From: Spirochaetes bacterium GWE1_32_154 | GTDB taxonomy: Bacteria; Spirochaetota; GWE2-31-10 | Length of the DNA stretch: 64,000 bases | Assembly: GCA_001829315.1 (NCBI GenBank) | Contig: MIAY01000033.1 | Span: 55,319 to 119,318 of the forward strand | Direction: 5' to 3' | Notes under the pieces: model-generated | Databases searched by the model: none | What the model was told of the DNA's origin: nothing | What the model saw: the letters and a program-made list of their open reading frames with translations, nothing else | Shown: piece by piece, positions 34,477 to 43,687 of the stretch | Layout of the letters: the number at the start of each line of letters is the position of its first letter | Numbering within the stretch: position 1 is the first letter of the stretch | Program-made: the position numbers and the translations under genes

Positions 34477-35763
34477 TTAACTATATATTGGAAACTTTTT
34501 ACACAGTTCTTTTACCTTACTTCTGATTTCAGTATGCTTAGCCGAATCATTTATGTTATCAATTACGTCACTTATCCAGCCAGCAATAATCTCCATTTCT
34601 TTTTCTTTCATACCGCGAGTAGTTAACGCAGGAGTACCTATTCTTATACCGCCGGTCACTAAAGGAGAATGAGTATCAAAAGGGATGCTGTTTTTATTGA
34701 CTGTAATCGCAGCTTCATCCAACGCATGTTCAGCTTCTTTACCGGTAACGCCTTTATTATTTAAGTCAACAAGTATCAGATGATTATCAGAACCACCTGA
34801 GAATAATTTAAAACCATGAGAAACAAGAGCTTTTCCTAATGCTGTACAATTTTTTACAACCTGAGCCTGATACTCTTTAAATGACGGCTCAAGTGCTTCT
34901 TTAAACGCAACAGCTTTTGCAGCTATAACATGCATTAACGGTCCGCCCTGAATACCGGGAAAAATAGATCCGTTAATCAATTCACTCATCATTTTAACTC
35001 TGCCGCTTTTTGGAGCAACAATACCCATTTTATTTTCAAAATCTTTCCCCATTAATATCATGCCGCCTCGTGGACCGCGAAGTGTTTTATGAGTTGTTGT
35101 TGTTACAAAATGTGAGTCTTCCAACGGGCTCGGGTGAATGCCGGCTGCAACAAGACCTGCAATATGCGCCATATCAGTCATAAGGTACGCACCAACACTA
35201 TCTGCTATGGCTCTAAATCGTTTAAAATCAAGAGTTCTCGGATACGCACTCCCACCGGCTACGATCAGTTTTGGTTTTTCTTTCAAAGCAATTTTTGCTA
35301 ACTCATCATAATCGATATAACCGGTTTCTTTACTGACGCCATACGTTGCAACTTTGTATAATTTACCGGAAAAATTAACAGCAGCACCATGAGTTAAATG
35401 TCCCCCATGAGCTAAATCCATACCAAGAAGTGTATCTCCCGGATTAAGAACGCTGAAATAAACACCCATATTTGCCTGACTTCCCGAGTGAGGCTGAACA
35501 TTTACATATTCACAATTAAATATTTTCTTTGCTCTTTCGATTGCAAGATTTTCTGCTACATCGACAAATTCACAACCGCCATAATATCTTTTTGAAGGAT
35601 ACCCTTCTGCATATTTATTTGTTAAGACACTTCCCTGTGCTGCAAGAACATTCTGACTTACAATATTTTCGCTGGCAATCATTTCAAGATTGTATTGTTC
35701 CCTTGAAAATTCATTTTCAATTGCTTCGTATAACTCTTTATCAAATTCTTTTAAATTTTTCAT
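34477..35763 (-). CDS. glyA: Serine hydroxymethyltransferase
   Basis: This 428-residue PLP enzyme converts serine and tetrahydrofolate to glycine and methylene-THF. Signatures: [66 protein letters not shown], the PLP-lysine motif [15 protein letters not shown], and [21 protein letters not shown]. Length is normal. It has its own promoter (35827-35855) which overlaps the end of murE. No glycine riboswitch is seen in the 82-base gap. Confidence 0.97.
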   Translation of the reverse strand: MKNLKEFDKELYEAIENEFSREQYNLEMIASENIVSQNVLAAQGSVLTNKYAEGYPSKRYYGGCEFVDVAENLAIERAKKIFNCEYVNVQPHSGSQANMGVYFSVLNPGDTLLGMDLAHGGHLTHGAAVNFSGKLYKVATYGVSKETGYIDYDELAKIALKEKPKLIVAGGSAYPRTLDFKRFRAIADSVGAYLMTDMAHIAGLVAAGIHPSPLEDSHFVTTTTHKTLRGPRGGMILMGKDFENKMGIVAPKSGRVKMMSELINGSIFPGIQGGPLMHVIAAKAVAFKEALEPSFKEYQAQVVKNCTALGKALVSHGFKLFSGGSDNHLILVDLNNKGVTGKEAEHALDEAAITVNKNSIPFDTHSPLVTGGIRIGTPALTTRGMKEKEMEIIAGWISDVIDNINDSAKHTEIRSKVKELCKKFPIYS

Positions 35764-35826
35764 TTTAACTCCACTAAAGATATATATTCCACCGGAATTA
35801 CCCGAGGGTTATTTTTTTTATATTAT

Positions 35827-35855
35827 ACTATAAAAAATATAAACTCATTGGTCAA
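35827..35855 (-). promoter_or_regulatory. Sigma-70-type promoter of glyA
   Basis: On the minus strand TTGACC (35855-35850), 17-base spacer, TATAGT (35832-35827). The -35 box lies inside the last codons of murE, which ends at 35845. The leader to the glyA ATG is about 55 bases. Confidence 0.6.
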
Positions 35856-37359
35856 TATTATTTTTTATATGCTGTAAAACAGTCTCTCTGTCATTATGCG
35901 GATGTTTAACTGTACCAAGTATCTGAATTTTCTCATGCCCCATACCTGCAAGCAACACAACATCTCCTTCTTGTGCAATACGAAGCGCCTCTTCTATAGC
36001 TTTTTTTCTATCCAGCACAATGCAAAAGTCCTTACCTTCAACAGCACCTGATTTGTGATACCCTTTTACTATCATTTCAACGATTTGATTTTCGTTTTCT
36101 GTATACGTATCGTCATTAGTAATTATTGAATAATCTGCTTTATTACACGCAATTTCCCCCATAATTTCTCGTTTTTCTGTATCTCTGTCACCGGTACATC
36201 CAAAAACGATGAACACTTTATTCTTTGCAATTTTTCTGCACTCATCCAATATGCCGGACAATGAATCGGGGGTATGTGCATAATCAACTATCACAGTATA
36301 AGGATCGTTGTTTACAACAACATCAAACCGGCCGTCAACCCCGGGAAAATCCTGTAAAGCGGTTTTTATTTCATCAAATGATAAACCTGATTTATGCGCA
36401 GCAGCAACAGCAAGCATTGAATTTACCGTATTAAAATGGCCTTGCAGATTGAAAAATTCAAGCATAATTTCTTCCGTGTTATGAATAAAAGAAATTATCA
36501 TTCCGGTTTTTGTAAAAGTGGATTTCTTAATATAGTATGTTGCATTTTTCACTTGAGTCGATACAGTGATTACCTCAACAGTCGAATTTACTATTTTTAC
36601 GACATCAGAACCTTTTGGATCATCGATATTGATAACAGCAAATTTATTATTCTTCGGTGACGCATTCAACGCTCTGAAAAAATCAAGTTTTGCCTCAAAA
36701 TATGCTTCCATTGTTCCATACAAATCAAGATGATCTCTACTGAAACTTGTAAATATCCCGCCATTCCATTCAACATCTTCAACACGATGTAAGGTAACAG
36801 CATGGCTTGACACTTCAATTATTGCAGTTTTTTCTTGAGATTGAACTGATTTATCGAGTAAATATTGAAGTTTATCAGCTTCCATTGTTGTTCTTTCTGA
36901 ATCCCCAAACATATCTCCGGCTTTATAACGAATCGTAGTGAAATATGACGCATTTATTTTCCGGCTGATTATATGATACAACAATGTTGTTACAGTTGTT
37001 TTACCTTTTGTTCCCGTTACACCGGTAACATTGAGAATTTTATCAGGATAATTATATAAAACACGGCTGATTTTACCGATTGCTATTCGTGAGTTTTTAA
37101 CAAGAGCTATCGAGGAATTCGATTTAATCTCATCATTCAATAAACTGCTATCTTCTATAATAAAGTTACGGCATCCATTTTTATACGCATCCATAACATA
37201 CAAATGTCCGTCTTTCTGAAAACCTTTGATTGCGGTAAACAATGCAGAATCAGAGGTTTCTCTTGAATTAAGTGTAATAGTTTTTATATCACATCCGCTA
37301 TTATCAGATACTAATGTAAAATCTATTAATACTTCAGCCAATAATGATTTCAAAACCAT
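35845..37359 (-). CDS. murE: UDP-N-acetylmuramoyl-dipeptide ligase MurE
   Basis: This 504-residue cytoplasmic Mur ligase adds the third amino acid of the peptidoglycan stem. The P-loop GVTGTKGKTTVTTL is at 113-126, HAV(T)LHRVEDVEWNGGIFT and the carbamylated-Lys region EAKLDFF follow, and VDYAHTPDSL, GCTGDRD and AGMGHEK mark the C-terminal domain. The third-residue recognition site reads DDTYTE at 416-421 rather than DNPR, which argues against meso-diaminopimelate. L-ornithine, as in Treponema and Borrelia, is the likely alternative by inference. Start follows GGGGGATT. Confidence 0.93.
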   Translation of the reverse strand: MVLKSLLAEVLIDFTLVSDNSGCDIKTITLNSRETSDSALFTAIKGFQKDGHLYVMDAYKNGCRNFIIEDSSLLNDEIKSNSSIALVKNSRIAIGKISRVLYNYPDKILNVTGVTGTKGKTTVTTLLYHIISRKINASYFTTIRYKAGDMFGDSERTTMEADKLQYLLDKSVQSQEKTAIIEVSSHAVTLHRVEDVEWNGGIFTSFSRDHLDLYGTMEAYFEAKLDFFRALNASPKNNKFAVINIDDPKGSDVVKIVNSTVEVITVSTQVKNATYYIKKSTFTKTGMIISFIHNTEEIMLEFFNLQGHFNTVNSMLAVAAAHKSGLSFDEIKTALQDFPGVDGRFDVVVNNDPYTVIVDYAHTPDSLSGILDECRKIAKNKVFIVFGCTGDRDTEKREIMGEIACNKADYSIITNDDTYTENENQIVEMIVKGYHKSGAVEGKDFCIVLDRKKAIEEALRIAQEGDVVLLAGMGHEKIQILGTVKHPHNDRETVLQHIKNNIDQ

Positions 37360-37416
37360 GTAATCCCCCGTTTATTGAGGGATAATATAATTTATCATTA
37401 AAAAAAACAATCTGAA

Positions 37417-38835
37417 TTACACTGTTTTTCGATAGGGCAGACTAATTACAAACTTTACAAAAGGTGAAGGTGAACCCTGAGAATAATCGACACCGTTTGC
37501 GTTCCTGATTAAACCATTATGCCGATTGATGATTTTTCTTGCTATATACAACCCGGTGCCTCCTTTCCACTCTTCTTCTTCAATTTCGACGGGAAAAGGT
37601 TCAATTGTATAAAATAAATCAAATACGAGTTCTGAATATTCATACGGTATACCCACAACCTGATCATAACTTTCAGAAGTATCGCCTGTTTCAGTTACTA
37701 CATCAGATAAAGTATCATCTTCACCAAACATCACTATATCATCAACCTGATTAAAAAGGACAACGTCATCATGTGCATCGATAAAACTTTGTGCATCAGT
37801 TGCTTTATTTGTAAATTGTCGATCAAAATCGGATAGTCTTGAATTCATCACCCTCGGTGTATTTTTAACAACAACATCCATATAGGTACCCTTTGTCAGA
37901 TCAGGGTTCCTGTCAAACATTATATAAATAGGCGAATTTTCAGGTGAATATTTAATTGCATTAATAATCAATTCTTTCATAATTTTATTTATGTACTTAA
38001 TACAAATAATCATCTCTGCCTGGAGAAACTGACTTGTTTCCTGAATATAAATTGTTCGATTATATTTTGTTGCTATTTCGACTATTTCTGTATTGATATA
38101 TTCAGTTAAAGCATTTACAAATTTATGATACGATATTTTTTCCACATCCAGATTTATTGAATTAATTGAAGCTATGTAGGCTATGTTATTAAAGAAAACC
38201 TGATGTCTTTCGGATGTTTTTATAATTAATTCAGCAAGATCATGACTTATTGTATATTTTCCATCATCACTTTTTATGATATCTTTTTTCATCAACTCAA
38301 GCCAGGAGAAGCCACCGCCTTCATTTAAAGTTCTATTAAATAACTCAATCAAATTTTCTGATTGTTTTGTATCTTTTGATGCATACAACATTTTCCAGTC
38401 AGCCAGTCTTTTATTTTCTAACAAAGCGATTTCTTTCTCTTTCTCAATTTGATCAATCAGCCTTTTATTCTTATTTTCATTAATAGTTTTACTGACTCTG
38501 AATAAAATATCCTCTTTATTTACCGGTTTTGCAATATAATCATCAGCTCCCTTTTTCATAAGATCAACCGCTACATTAATATCATTACTTGAAGTTAATA
38601 TGAGAAACGGTATAAATTTATCTTTTATTCTAATTTCTGCAAGGAATTCGGCACCATTCATTTCTGGCATATAAAAATCAGAAATAACTGCATCAAAATG
38701 GCTTGAAAAAAAACTTTTCATTGCATCATGAGGGCTTGTAAAACCGCAAAAATCATATCCATTATTTGTTAATATGAGATCCAATAATTTCAAAGTACCA
38801 TAATCATCATCAACAACCAGAATTCTAAATTTCAT
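37417..38835 (-). CDS. Receiver-domain protein with C-terminal HATPase (hybrid-type sensor kinase variant)
   Basis: This 472-residue protein has a canonical N-terminal receiver: Asp9-Asp10, phosphoacceptor Asp53 in ISDFYMPEMNG, Thr81 and Lys103 in IAKPV. A coiled linker (about 115-150) leads to a helical region and a C-terminal ATPase with N-box KELIINAIKYSP and a G2 box GGTGLYIARKII. I see no standard H-box (SHELRTP) in the helical section, so autophosphorylation is uncertain. A 45-residue acidic insert lies between N- and G-boxes. The HPt gene lies eight bases upstream, so a phosphorelay within the operon is likely. Confidence 0.85.
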   Translation of the reverse strand: MKFRILVVDDDYGTLKLLDLILTNNGYDFCGFTSPHDAMKSFFSSHFDAVISDFYMPEMNGAEFLAEIRIKDKFIPFLILTSSNDINVAVDLMKKGADDYIAKPVNKEDILFRVSKTINENKNKRLIDQIEKEKEIALLENKRLADWKMLYASKDTKQSENLIELFNRTLNEGGGFSWLELMKKDIIKSDDGKYTISHDLAELIIKTSERHQVFFNNIAYIASINSINLDVEKISYHKFVNALTEYINTEIVEIATKYNRTIYIQETSQFLQAEMIICIKYINKIMKELIINAIKYSPENSPIYIMFDRNPDLTKGTYMDVVVKNTPRVMNSRLSDFDRQFTNKATDAQSFIDAHDDVVLFNQVDDIVMFGEDDTLSDVVTETGDTSESYDQVVGIPYEYSELVFDLFYTIEPFPVEIEEEEWKGGTGLYIARKIINRHNGLIRNANGVDYSQGSPSPFVKFVISLPYRKTV

Positions 38836-38843
38836 AAAAACCC

Positions 38844-39197
38844 CTATATACTTAAATAACGCTGTATTTTTTCGTATGTTTCTTTGAACACCGGTAGAAT
38901 AACAGTTAATAATTGTTTAATCAACTCAGTATTCTCCTCATCACACGCTTTTTGAACATCAAATGCAATATCGCCAAGTTTCATGCAGGTTAAATTATGT
39001 GCACTTCCTTTAATTGAATGTGCAATAAACCTTATTTTTCCAATATCAATTGGTTCTGATGCCATAATTACTTTAAGCTCTTCTAATTGACTTCGCACAG
39101 TATTTGTGAAAATCATCAAAACTTCATTTATTATTTTTTCTTCATTGTAATAATTTTCAAGAAGTTTATCATAATCAAATATATTCAGTTCTTCCAT
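38844..39197 (-). CDS. Histidine phosphotransfer (HPt) domain protein
   Basis: This 117-residue four-helix HPt protein has phospho-accepting His60 in RFIAHSIKGSAHNLTC, a near-consensus 'aHtlKGsa.nlg' motif. It is a stand-alone phosphotransfer module that shuttles phosphate between receivers. It is the first gene of an operon with the REC-HATPase protein, eight bases apart; candidate receivers are that protein's Asp53 and the CheY-like protein at 22401-22838. Confidence 0.9.
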   Translation of the reverse strand: MEELNIFDYDKLLENYYNEEKIINEVLMIFTNTVRSQLEELKVIMASEPIDIGKIRFIAHSIKGSAHNLTCMKLGDIAFDVQKACDEENTELIKQLLTVILPVFKETYEKIQRYLSI

Positions 39198-39354
39198 ATA
39201 ATCACCTCAATCTTTTCATCAATTATTGTAATTCATACAAACTAATTTTACAATAGGAGGCTTTAACTAAATCTTTAATTAGTACAACCGCTCATTCAAT
39301 GATAATTTTCTATTTATTACTTGTAAAATTACTCAAAAACACTATAGTACAATT

Positions 39355-40173
39355 ATGAATAATACAATAATTACTGACCTCCATGTTCATTCAATACACT
39401 CTTCAGATGCCAAAAATAGTATAGAGGAAAATTGCTTATCTGCGATATCTAAAGGGATTTCGATACTCGGGTTTACAGATCACATTGATATTGATTATCC
39501 CGGTGAAGGCGTTTTTTCTAAACTGGATAAAAATGTGTATATTTCCGATATTAATGAATGTAAAAAAAAATATTTCCATGACCTGACAGTTCTTACCGGT
39601 TTGGAAATTGGTCTGCAACCTCACTTAAAAGAAATAACCGACACATTATCAAAACAATTTGATGTTGATTACATAATCGGCTCAACTCACTGTGTTATGG
39701 GAGAAGAAATTTCAGCCAACGGATTATTTAAAAACCGTGGTATGATTGAGTCGTACAACAGATATTTTGAAGCCATAATAGAAAATATTTCAACAATAGA
39801 CAATTTTGACATCCTCGGTCATCTTGATTTTATTGAAAGATATTATCCTTCGAATGATAAAATTCTAAAATATGAAAATCATAGCACACTGATAGATATA
39901 ATCCTAAAAATACTTATTGATAAAAAAAAAGCATTGGAAATCAACACCTCCGGGTACCGGTACAAACTCGGAAAACCGCATCCGTCTTTTGAAGTAATTA
40001 AAAGATATAAAGAACTTGGCGGTGAATTTATCTGCATAGGTTCTGATGCACATTTTGCCAATCACATCGGTGCTGATTTTGACAAAGCAAAAAACATGCT
40101 GATAGAGGCGGGCTTTACACGATATCATTATTTCATTAAACAACAACCTGTTTCTTTAGAAATTTCATTGTAG
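39355..40173 (+). CDS. PHP-domain phosphoesterase (HisJ/histidinol-phosphatase-like)
   Basis: This 272-residue protein has the four PHP motifs: TDLHVHSIHSSDA (metal ligands His10, His12), TDHIDIDYPG, GSTHCV and DILGHLDF, and the terminal GSDAHFANHIG. The spacing and the 'EIGLQPH' strand fit the HisJ-type histidinol-phosphatase family. No other histidine genes are in this window, so an alternative phosphatase role cannot be excluded. The start is a plain ATG without a strong SD. Confidence 0.88.
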   Translation: MNNTIITDLHVHSIHSSDAKNSIEENCLSAISKGISILGFTDHIDIDYPGEGVFSKLDKNVYISDINECKKKYFHDLTVLTGLEIGLQPHLKEITDTLSKQFDVDYIIGSTHCVMGEEISANGLFKNRGMIESYNRYFEAIIENISTIDNFDILGHLDFIERYYPSNDKILKYENHSTLIDIILKILIDKKKALEINTSGYRYKLGKPHPSFEVIKRYKELGGEFICIGSDAHFANHIGADFDKAKNMLIEAGFTRYHYFIKQQPVSLEISL

Positions 40174-40198
40174 ATTTGAAAATTTAATCAAAAAGATA

Positions 40199-40227
40199 TT
40201 GACAAGAGCATTGTTTCATAGTATATA
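40199..40227 (+). promoter_or_regulatory. Promoter of tRNA-Asp
   Basis: TTGACA (40199-40204), 17-base spacer, TATATA (40222-40227). The predicted start falls a few bases before the tRNA at 40240. Confidence 0.8.
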
Positions 40228-40239
40228 CACTGCATAGTT

Positions 40240-40313
40240 GATTGCGTAGCGAAGTTGGTTATCGCGTCGGCCTGTCAAGCCGAAGATCGCGGGTTCGAGC
40301 CCCGTCGCGATCG
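40240..40313 (+). tRNA. tRNA-Asp(GTC)
   Basis: The 74 bases fold as a standard tRNA. Acceptor GATTGCG pairs with CGCGATC (one G-U), D stem GCGA/TCGC, anticodon stem TCGGC/GCCGA with loop CTGTCAA giving anticodon GTC, and T stem GCGGG/CCCGT with loop TTCGAGC. The discriminator is G and the 3' CCA is not encoded. It has its own promoter and a strong terminator, so it is transcribed alone. Confidence 0.96.
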
Positions 40314-40314
40314 C

Positions 40315-40347
40315 AAAAAAGAGGAGTTTTTAACTCCTCTTTTTTTA
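40315..40347 (+). terminator. Rho-independent terminator after tRNA-Asp
   Basis: A-run, GAGGAGTT-TTT-AACTCCTC, then a run of eight T. Starts two bases after the tRNA. Confidence 0.93.
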
Positions 40348-40431
40348 TTTTCAAAAAGATATTTTTTCAAGTCTACTTTTCATATTATATGATATACTAT
40401 TCGTAAAATATTTTAAAGAAAAGGTATATAC

Positions 40432-41196
40432 ATGTTATTTAAAGATTACTTAACCTATGAAGAATATTCAAAAAATTTCTTTGAATTATTACAATTAGAG
40501 CTATTTGTTATCTGGAAATATTGTACCATCAATAATGAAACAGTAAAAAGTATCATCAATCAGAAATTACTGCTTTTAAAAATTTCTGAATTATTTAAAA
40601 ACCATGAATCTTTTATTAATAACCTGTCAACCGATGCCGAAATGGCATTATCAGAATCCGTATACCGGATAGATTCAGCATTGTTCATTAATGAATTTTT
40701 CGAAAAAATTAAAAGTAATATCGAAGATGTTTTGCATCACAAATATACCACTGACATAGCAACACCAGCCTGGTGCACTTTCGGTTGTTTCAGTTACGAA
40801 ATATTTGCAAGTGATAAAAATAAAATATTTCTCCATATTGGAAATAGTGCTATTCCTGACTCTTTTCTGGATGATGAAACCCTGATTAAAAAATCACTTT
40901 TAGCTGTTATGGATGATGCTGAGAAAAATCATTCCATCAATACGCTAACCACTGAAACATGGCTTAATTCACATGAAAAATGGCTTCGTTTCTTTCCTGA
41001 TGAATGGATGTCAAACATGACTGCTCCGACAGCTGATTTAGTTGGTCATCTTGGATATTGGGGACAGTTTATAAACAAAAAGGGTTGTATTAACCTGAAA
41101 AACGCATCGTTTTTCAAAGAAACCGGAAAGTTACCGTATCCCGTTAAAAGATCGTTCTGTTCTTTTGACTCATTACGAAAAAAACTGATTGAATAA
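40432..41196 (+). CDS. Conserved-looking hypothetical protein
   Basis: This 254-residue soluble protein has no signal peptide or known motif. The second half shows a distinctive Trp-rich part: TETWLNSHEKWLRFFPDEWMSN, cited in pieces, GHLGYWGQFIN and GKLPYPVKRSFCSF. Such a dense aromatic and Pro/Tyr pattern looks conserved rather than random, but I do not recognise the family. It stands alone after the tRNA-Asp terminator; SD AAAGG is eleven bases before the ATG. Confidence 0.7.
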   Translation: MLFKDYLTYEEYSKNFFELLQLELFVIWKYCTINNETVKSIINQKLLLLKISELFKNHESFINNLSTDAEMALSESVYRIDSALFINEFFEKIKSNIEDVLHHKYTTDIATPAWCTFGCFSYEIFASDKNKIFLHIGNSAIPDSFLDDETLIKKSLLAVMDDAEKNHSINTLTTETWLNSHEKWLRFFPDEWMSNMTAPTADLVGHLGYWGQFINKKGCINLKNASFFKETGKLPYPVKRSFCSFDSLRKKLIE

Positions 41197-41207
41197 AGCC
41201 TCCACCA

Positions 41208-41678
41208 TTAGTTCTTTTTGAATATTCGTTTTATTTTTAAATATCCGGACATCGTATTACCTGCCGGACAGAGTCCTTTACACCAGGTTCTTTTACCATT
41301 AAAGATTTGGAGAATATACGCTGTTGAAAAGATTATCAGCATAAGCCGTAAAAACCAAACCCATACTTGTGTATTACTTTCTCTGAAAAAATATACAATA
41401 ATCACGCTTAATAACCAGAATAAAATCGTAAGACTGATTTTGACACTTGAGTGGACAGAAAAGGATTTTGGTTTTACTTTATCATCTGATAACAAATCCT
41501 GCATATTACCCAAAGGACAATAGCCGTTACAAAATGTTTTTCTCCCTGTTAACAGTGTCTGGATAAATCCTATCCCGATGAAAATAAACATTGCATACCA
41601 CAGTTTTACAAAACACATTAAAAGGAACATTATCACGATTGTCAGGATTTTAAATCCGGTTGTTTTTATTATATTCAT
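41208..41678 (-). CDS. 4Fe-4S membrane protein (NapH/YccM-like half)
   Basis: This protein of about 156 residues has hydrophobic segments near 5-45, 75-95 and 100-118. Two Cys motifs, FCNGYCPLGNMQDL and WCKGLCPAGNTMSG, have the 'CxxxCPxG' form of Fer4_5 membrane iron-sulfur proteins, which pass electrons to periplasmic reductases. It lacks the extra ferredoxin-type 4Fe-4S pair of NapH, so it is a minimal version. The ATG at 41678 has a short-spaced AGGA; an in-frame upstream ATG at 41714 would add 12 residues. It converges with the orphan gene before it. Confidence 0.75.
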   Translation of the reverse strand: MNIIKTTGFKILTIVIMFLLMCFVKLWYAMFIFIGIGFIQTLLTGRKTFCNGYCPLGNMQDLLSDDKVKPKSFSVHSSVKISLTILFWLLSVIIVYFFRESNTQVWVWFLRLMLIIFSTAYILQIFNGKRTWCKGLCPAGNTMSGYLKIKRIFKKN

Positions 41679-41789
41679 ATATCCTAATATAACAATCACA
41701 TATGTGTTTGTCAAGAAATAACTTCAAATTATTAGCTGATTTTCAAAAAATTTGTTATTCTCACATCCAAATACATACCGGGAATACTT

Positions 41790-42611
41790 ATGAAAAAATT
41801 ATTATTAACTGTTTTTATACTATCACTTGTAATAAACTGCAAAAAAACTGAACTCAATAATTCAGAAATGAGGATAATTTCTCTTGCACCTTCAATAACC
41901 GGAATTCTTGAAGCACTGTCAATTGAAAACGATCTCGTTGGGGTTACCGATTATTGCATTACGCAAAACAAATCTATCAATAAAATAGGCGGTTTTAACA
42001 ATTATAATCTTGAATTAATTGCAGCACTTAAACCGACACATATTTTGTGTATGGACAGCACTTCAATCGATATGCTCAATACAATGAATACACTGTTTGG
42101 TAAAGATACGATACACCCGTTTACTCATCCTGAAAATTTTGATGAAATATTTGGAATGATTAAAAGAATTTCTGCTATTGTTCATAAAGAAAAAGAAGGT
42201 GAACTGATTATAAAAACACAACGGAATGAACTGTCTGCATTACAAAATACAAACAGCCTGTCAAAATCATTTACCGGTAAACCAAAAATTCTTGTTGAAA
42301 TATATTACCCGCCCTTTTACTCAGCGGGAAAAAATACATTTTTAAATTCAATGATTGAAGCTGCAGGTTGCGAAAATGCATTACAAACTGAAACAAAATG
42401 GCCGACAATATCACTTGAAGAAATTTTCAGCATCAACCCTGATATTATATTAAAATTAAATCACAGTACCATTGATAACTCACTTATGATGTTTAAAGTG
42501 TATGAAAAAGGAAATGTTTTTCAGCCTGACAATTATGAAAACTTTCTGCAACCGGGGATTAATAGTATACAGGCATTACGGGAATTAAAAGAATATCTTT
42601 CTAAACGGTAA
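41790..42611 (+). CDS. Substrate-binding lipoprotein of a BtuF/FhuD-type ABC transporter
   Basis: This 273-residue lipoprotein (lipobox VINC, Cys near 17) has the class III binding-protein pattern: MRIISLAPSITGILEALS, LVGVTDYC, IGGFNNYNLELIAALKPTHILC and, in the second lobe, ILVEIYYPPFYSAGKNTFLN and INPDIILKL. It binds a chelated iron, heme or corrinoid in the periplasm and hands it to the permease. It opens a four-gene plus-strand operon; no cobalamin riboswitch or obvious Fur box was seen in the short upstream region. Confidence 0.88.
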   Translation: MKKLLLTVFILSLVINCKKTELNNSEMRIISLAPSITGILEALSIENDLVGVTDYCITQNKSINKIGGFNNYNLELIAALKPTHILCMDSTSIDMLNTMNTLFGKDTIHPFTHPENFDEIFGMIKRISAIVHKEKEGELIIKTQRNELSALQNTNSLSKSFTGKPKILVEIYYPPFYSAGKNTFLNSMIEAAGCENALQTETKWPTISLEEIFSINPDIILKLNHSTIDNSLMMFKVYEKGNVFQPDNYENFLQPGINSIQALRELKEYLSKR

Positions 42612-42676
42612 TTTTTAATTGTTTTTTTATTGGTTTAAGGGTATAAAAAATGTAACTTTAATTTCGGCCGGAAATA

Positions 42677-43684
42677 ATGAAATCGTTTAATGAATATTAC
42701 AAATTATTAATATTAGCTGTCATCTTAGCAGTTGTTTCTTTTTTTTCGATTTTTATTGGAAGCGCAAACGTTTCATTTGCTGAAGTTTTCTCTATTTTTA
42801 ATGAACATCTATCACAAGGCTCTTTTATCATTATCAAGTTGCGAATCCCCCGTATTATTCTTGCAATCATTGCAGGCGGTATACTTTCTGTTTCCGGACT
42901 TGTTTATCAGACAGTTTTAAAAAATTCTCTTGCAGAACCTTTTTTAATGGGGGTTTCATCCGGTGCGTCTTTTGGTGTGGCACTCTCCGTTTTATTATCC
43001 GATATGTTTTTAAAATTTCAACTACCCTATTTTCCCTTTGCATTCGGGGGGAGCCTTCTGACAATATTTATTATTTTTGTAGTTTCATCAACAGGAAAAT
43101 CGGCATTATACAATTTAATTTTTATTGGTCTTAGTATTTCATTCTTATTTAATGCCGGTTTGACATTAATATTTTCATTGCTCGGTAACAGATCAAGTGA
43201 TATTATTTTATGGTTATTCGGATCCCTTGCAAAACCCTTTGATTATAAAACATTAACTGTTATAACCATTATATTTATACTATTTATTATAGTTTTGCTT
43301 TTCTCATCTAAACTACTTGATATTATGTATCTACCCGATGACACAATTACAACATCAGGTGTCAATGTTAAAGCTACAAGACTATTATTTTTTGTTTTCA
43401 CTTCAATGTATACTGCATTAATAGTTTCCCTCTGTGGCATTATTGGATTTGTGGGATTAATCGTTCCTCACATAACGCGCAATTTTTTTCCAGGCCGTCA
43501 CAAATTTTTAATACCGGCATCTGCATTAATCGGTGGAATCCTTTTATTATTTTCAGATACGATAGCACGAACGTTCATTTCACTTGTATCCGATTATGGC
43601 AGAGAATTACCAATTGGCGTTATCACATCATTAATCGGAGCACCTTTTTTTATATACCTTTTATCCTCAAGAAAGGAGCATTAG
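42677..43684 (+). CDS. FecCD-family ABC transporter permease
   Basis: This 335-residue inner-membrane protein has about ten hydrophobic segments. Diagnostic sequences are LRIPRIILAIIAGGILSVSGLVYQ, in pieces, LKNSLAEPFLMGVSSGASFG, GIIGFVGLIVPHITRNF, and ELPIGVITSLIGAPFFIYLL near the C-terminus. It forms the homodimeric channel of a siderophore, heme or vitamin B12 importer. It lies 65 bases after the binding protein and four bases before the ATPase. Confidence 0.95.
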   Translation: MKSFNEYYKLLILAVILAVVSFFSIFIGSANVSFAEVFSIFNEHLSQGSFIIIKLRIPRIILAIIAGGILSVSGLVYQTVLKNSLAEPFLMGVSSGASFGVALSVLLSDMFLKFQLPYFPFAFGGSLLTIFIIFVVSSTGKSALYNLIFIGLSISFLFNAGLTLIFSLLGNRSSDIILWLFGSLAKPFDYKTLTVITIIFILFIIVLLFSSKLLDIMYLPDDTITTSGVNVKATRLLFFVFTSMYTALIVSLCGIIGFVGLIVPHITRNFFPGRHKFLIPASALIGGILLLFSDTIARTFISLVSDYGRELPIGVITSLIGAPFFIYLLSSRKEH

Positions 43685-43687
43685 AAA

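Noticed and set aside
35764..35844. Glycine riboswitch before glyA
   Set aside because: The region is too short and contains no paired GG-rich aptamer pattern; only a promoter is supported.
41715..41789. Cobalamin riboswitch before the uptake operon
   Set aside because: Only about 75 bases are available and no B12-box sequence or characteristic structure is visible.
43020..43060. Frameshift hotspot at the G6 tract in the permease gene
   Set aside because: The frame is intact across it and the protein has the normal family pattern on both sides.
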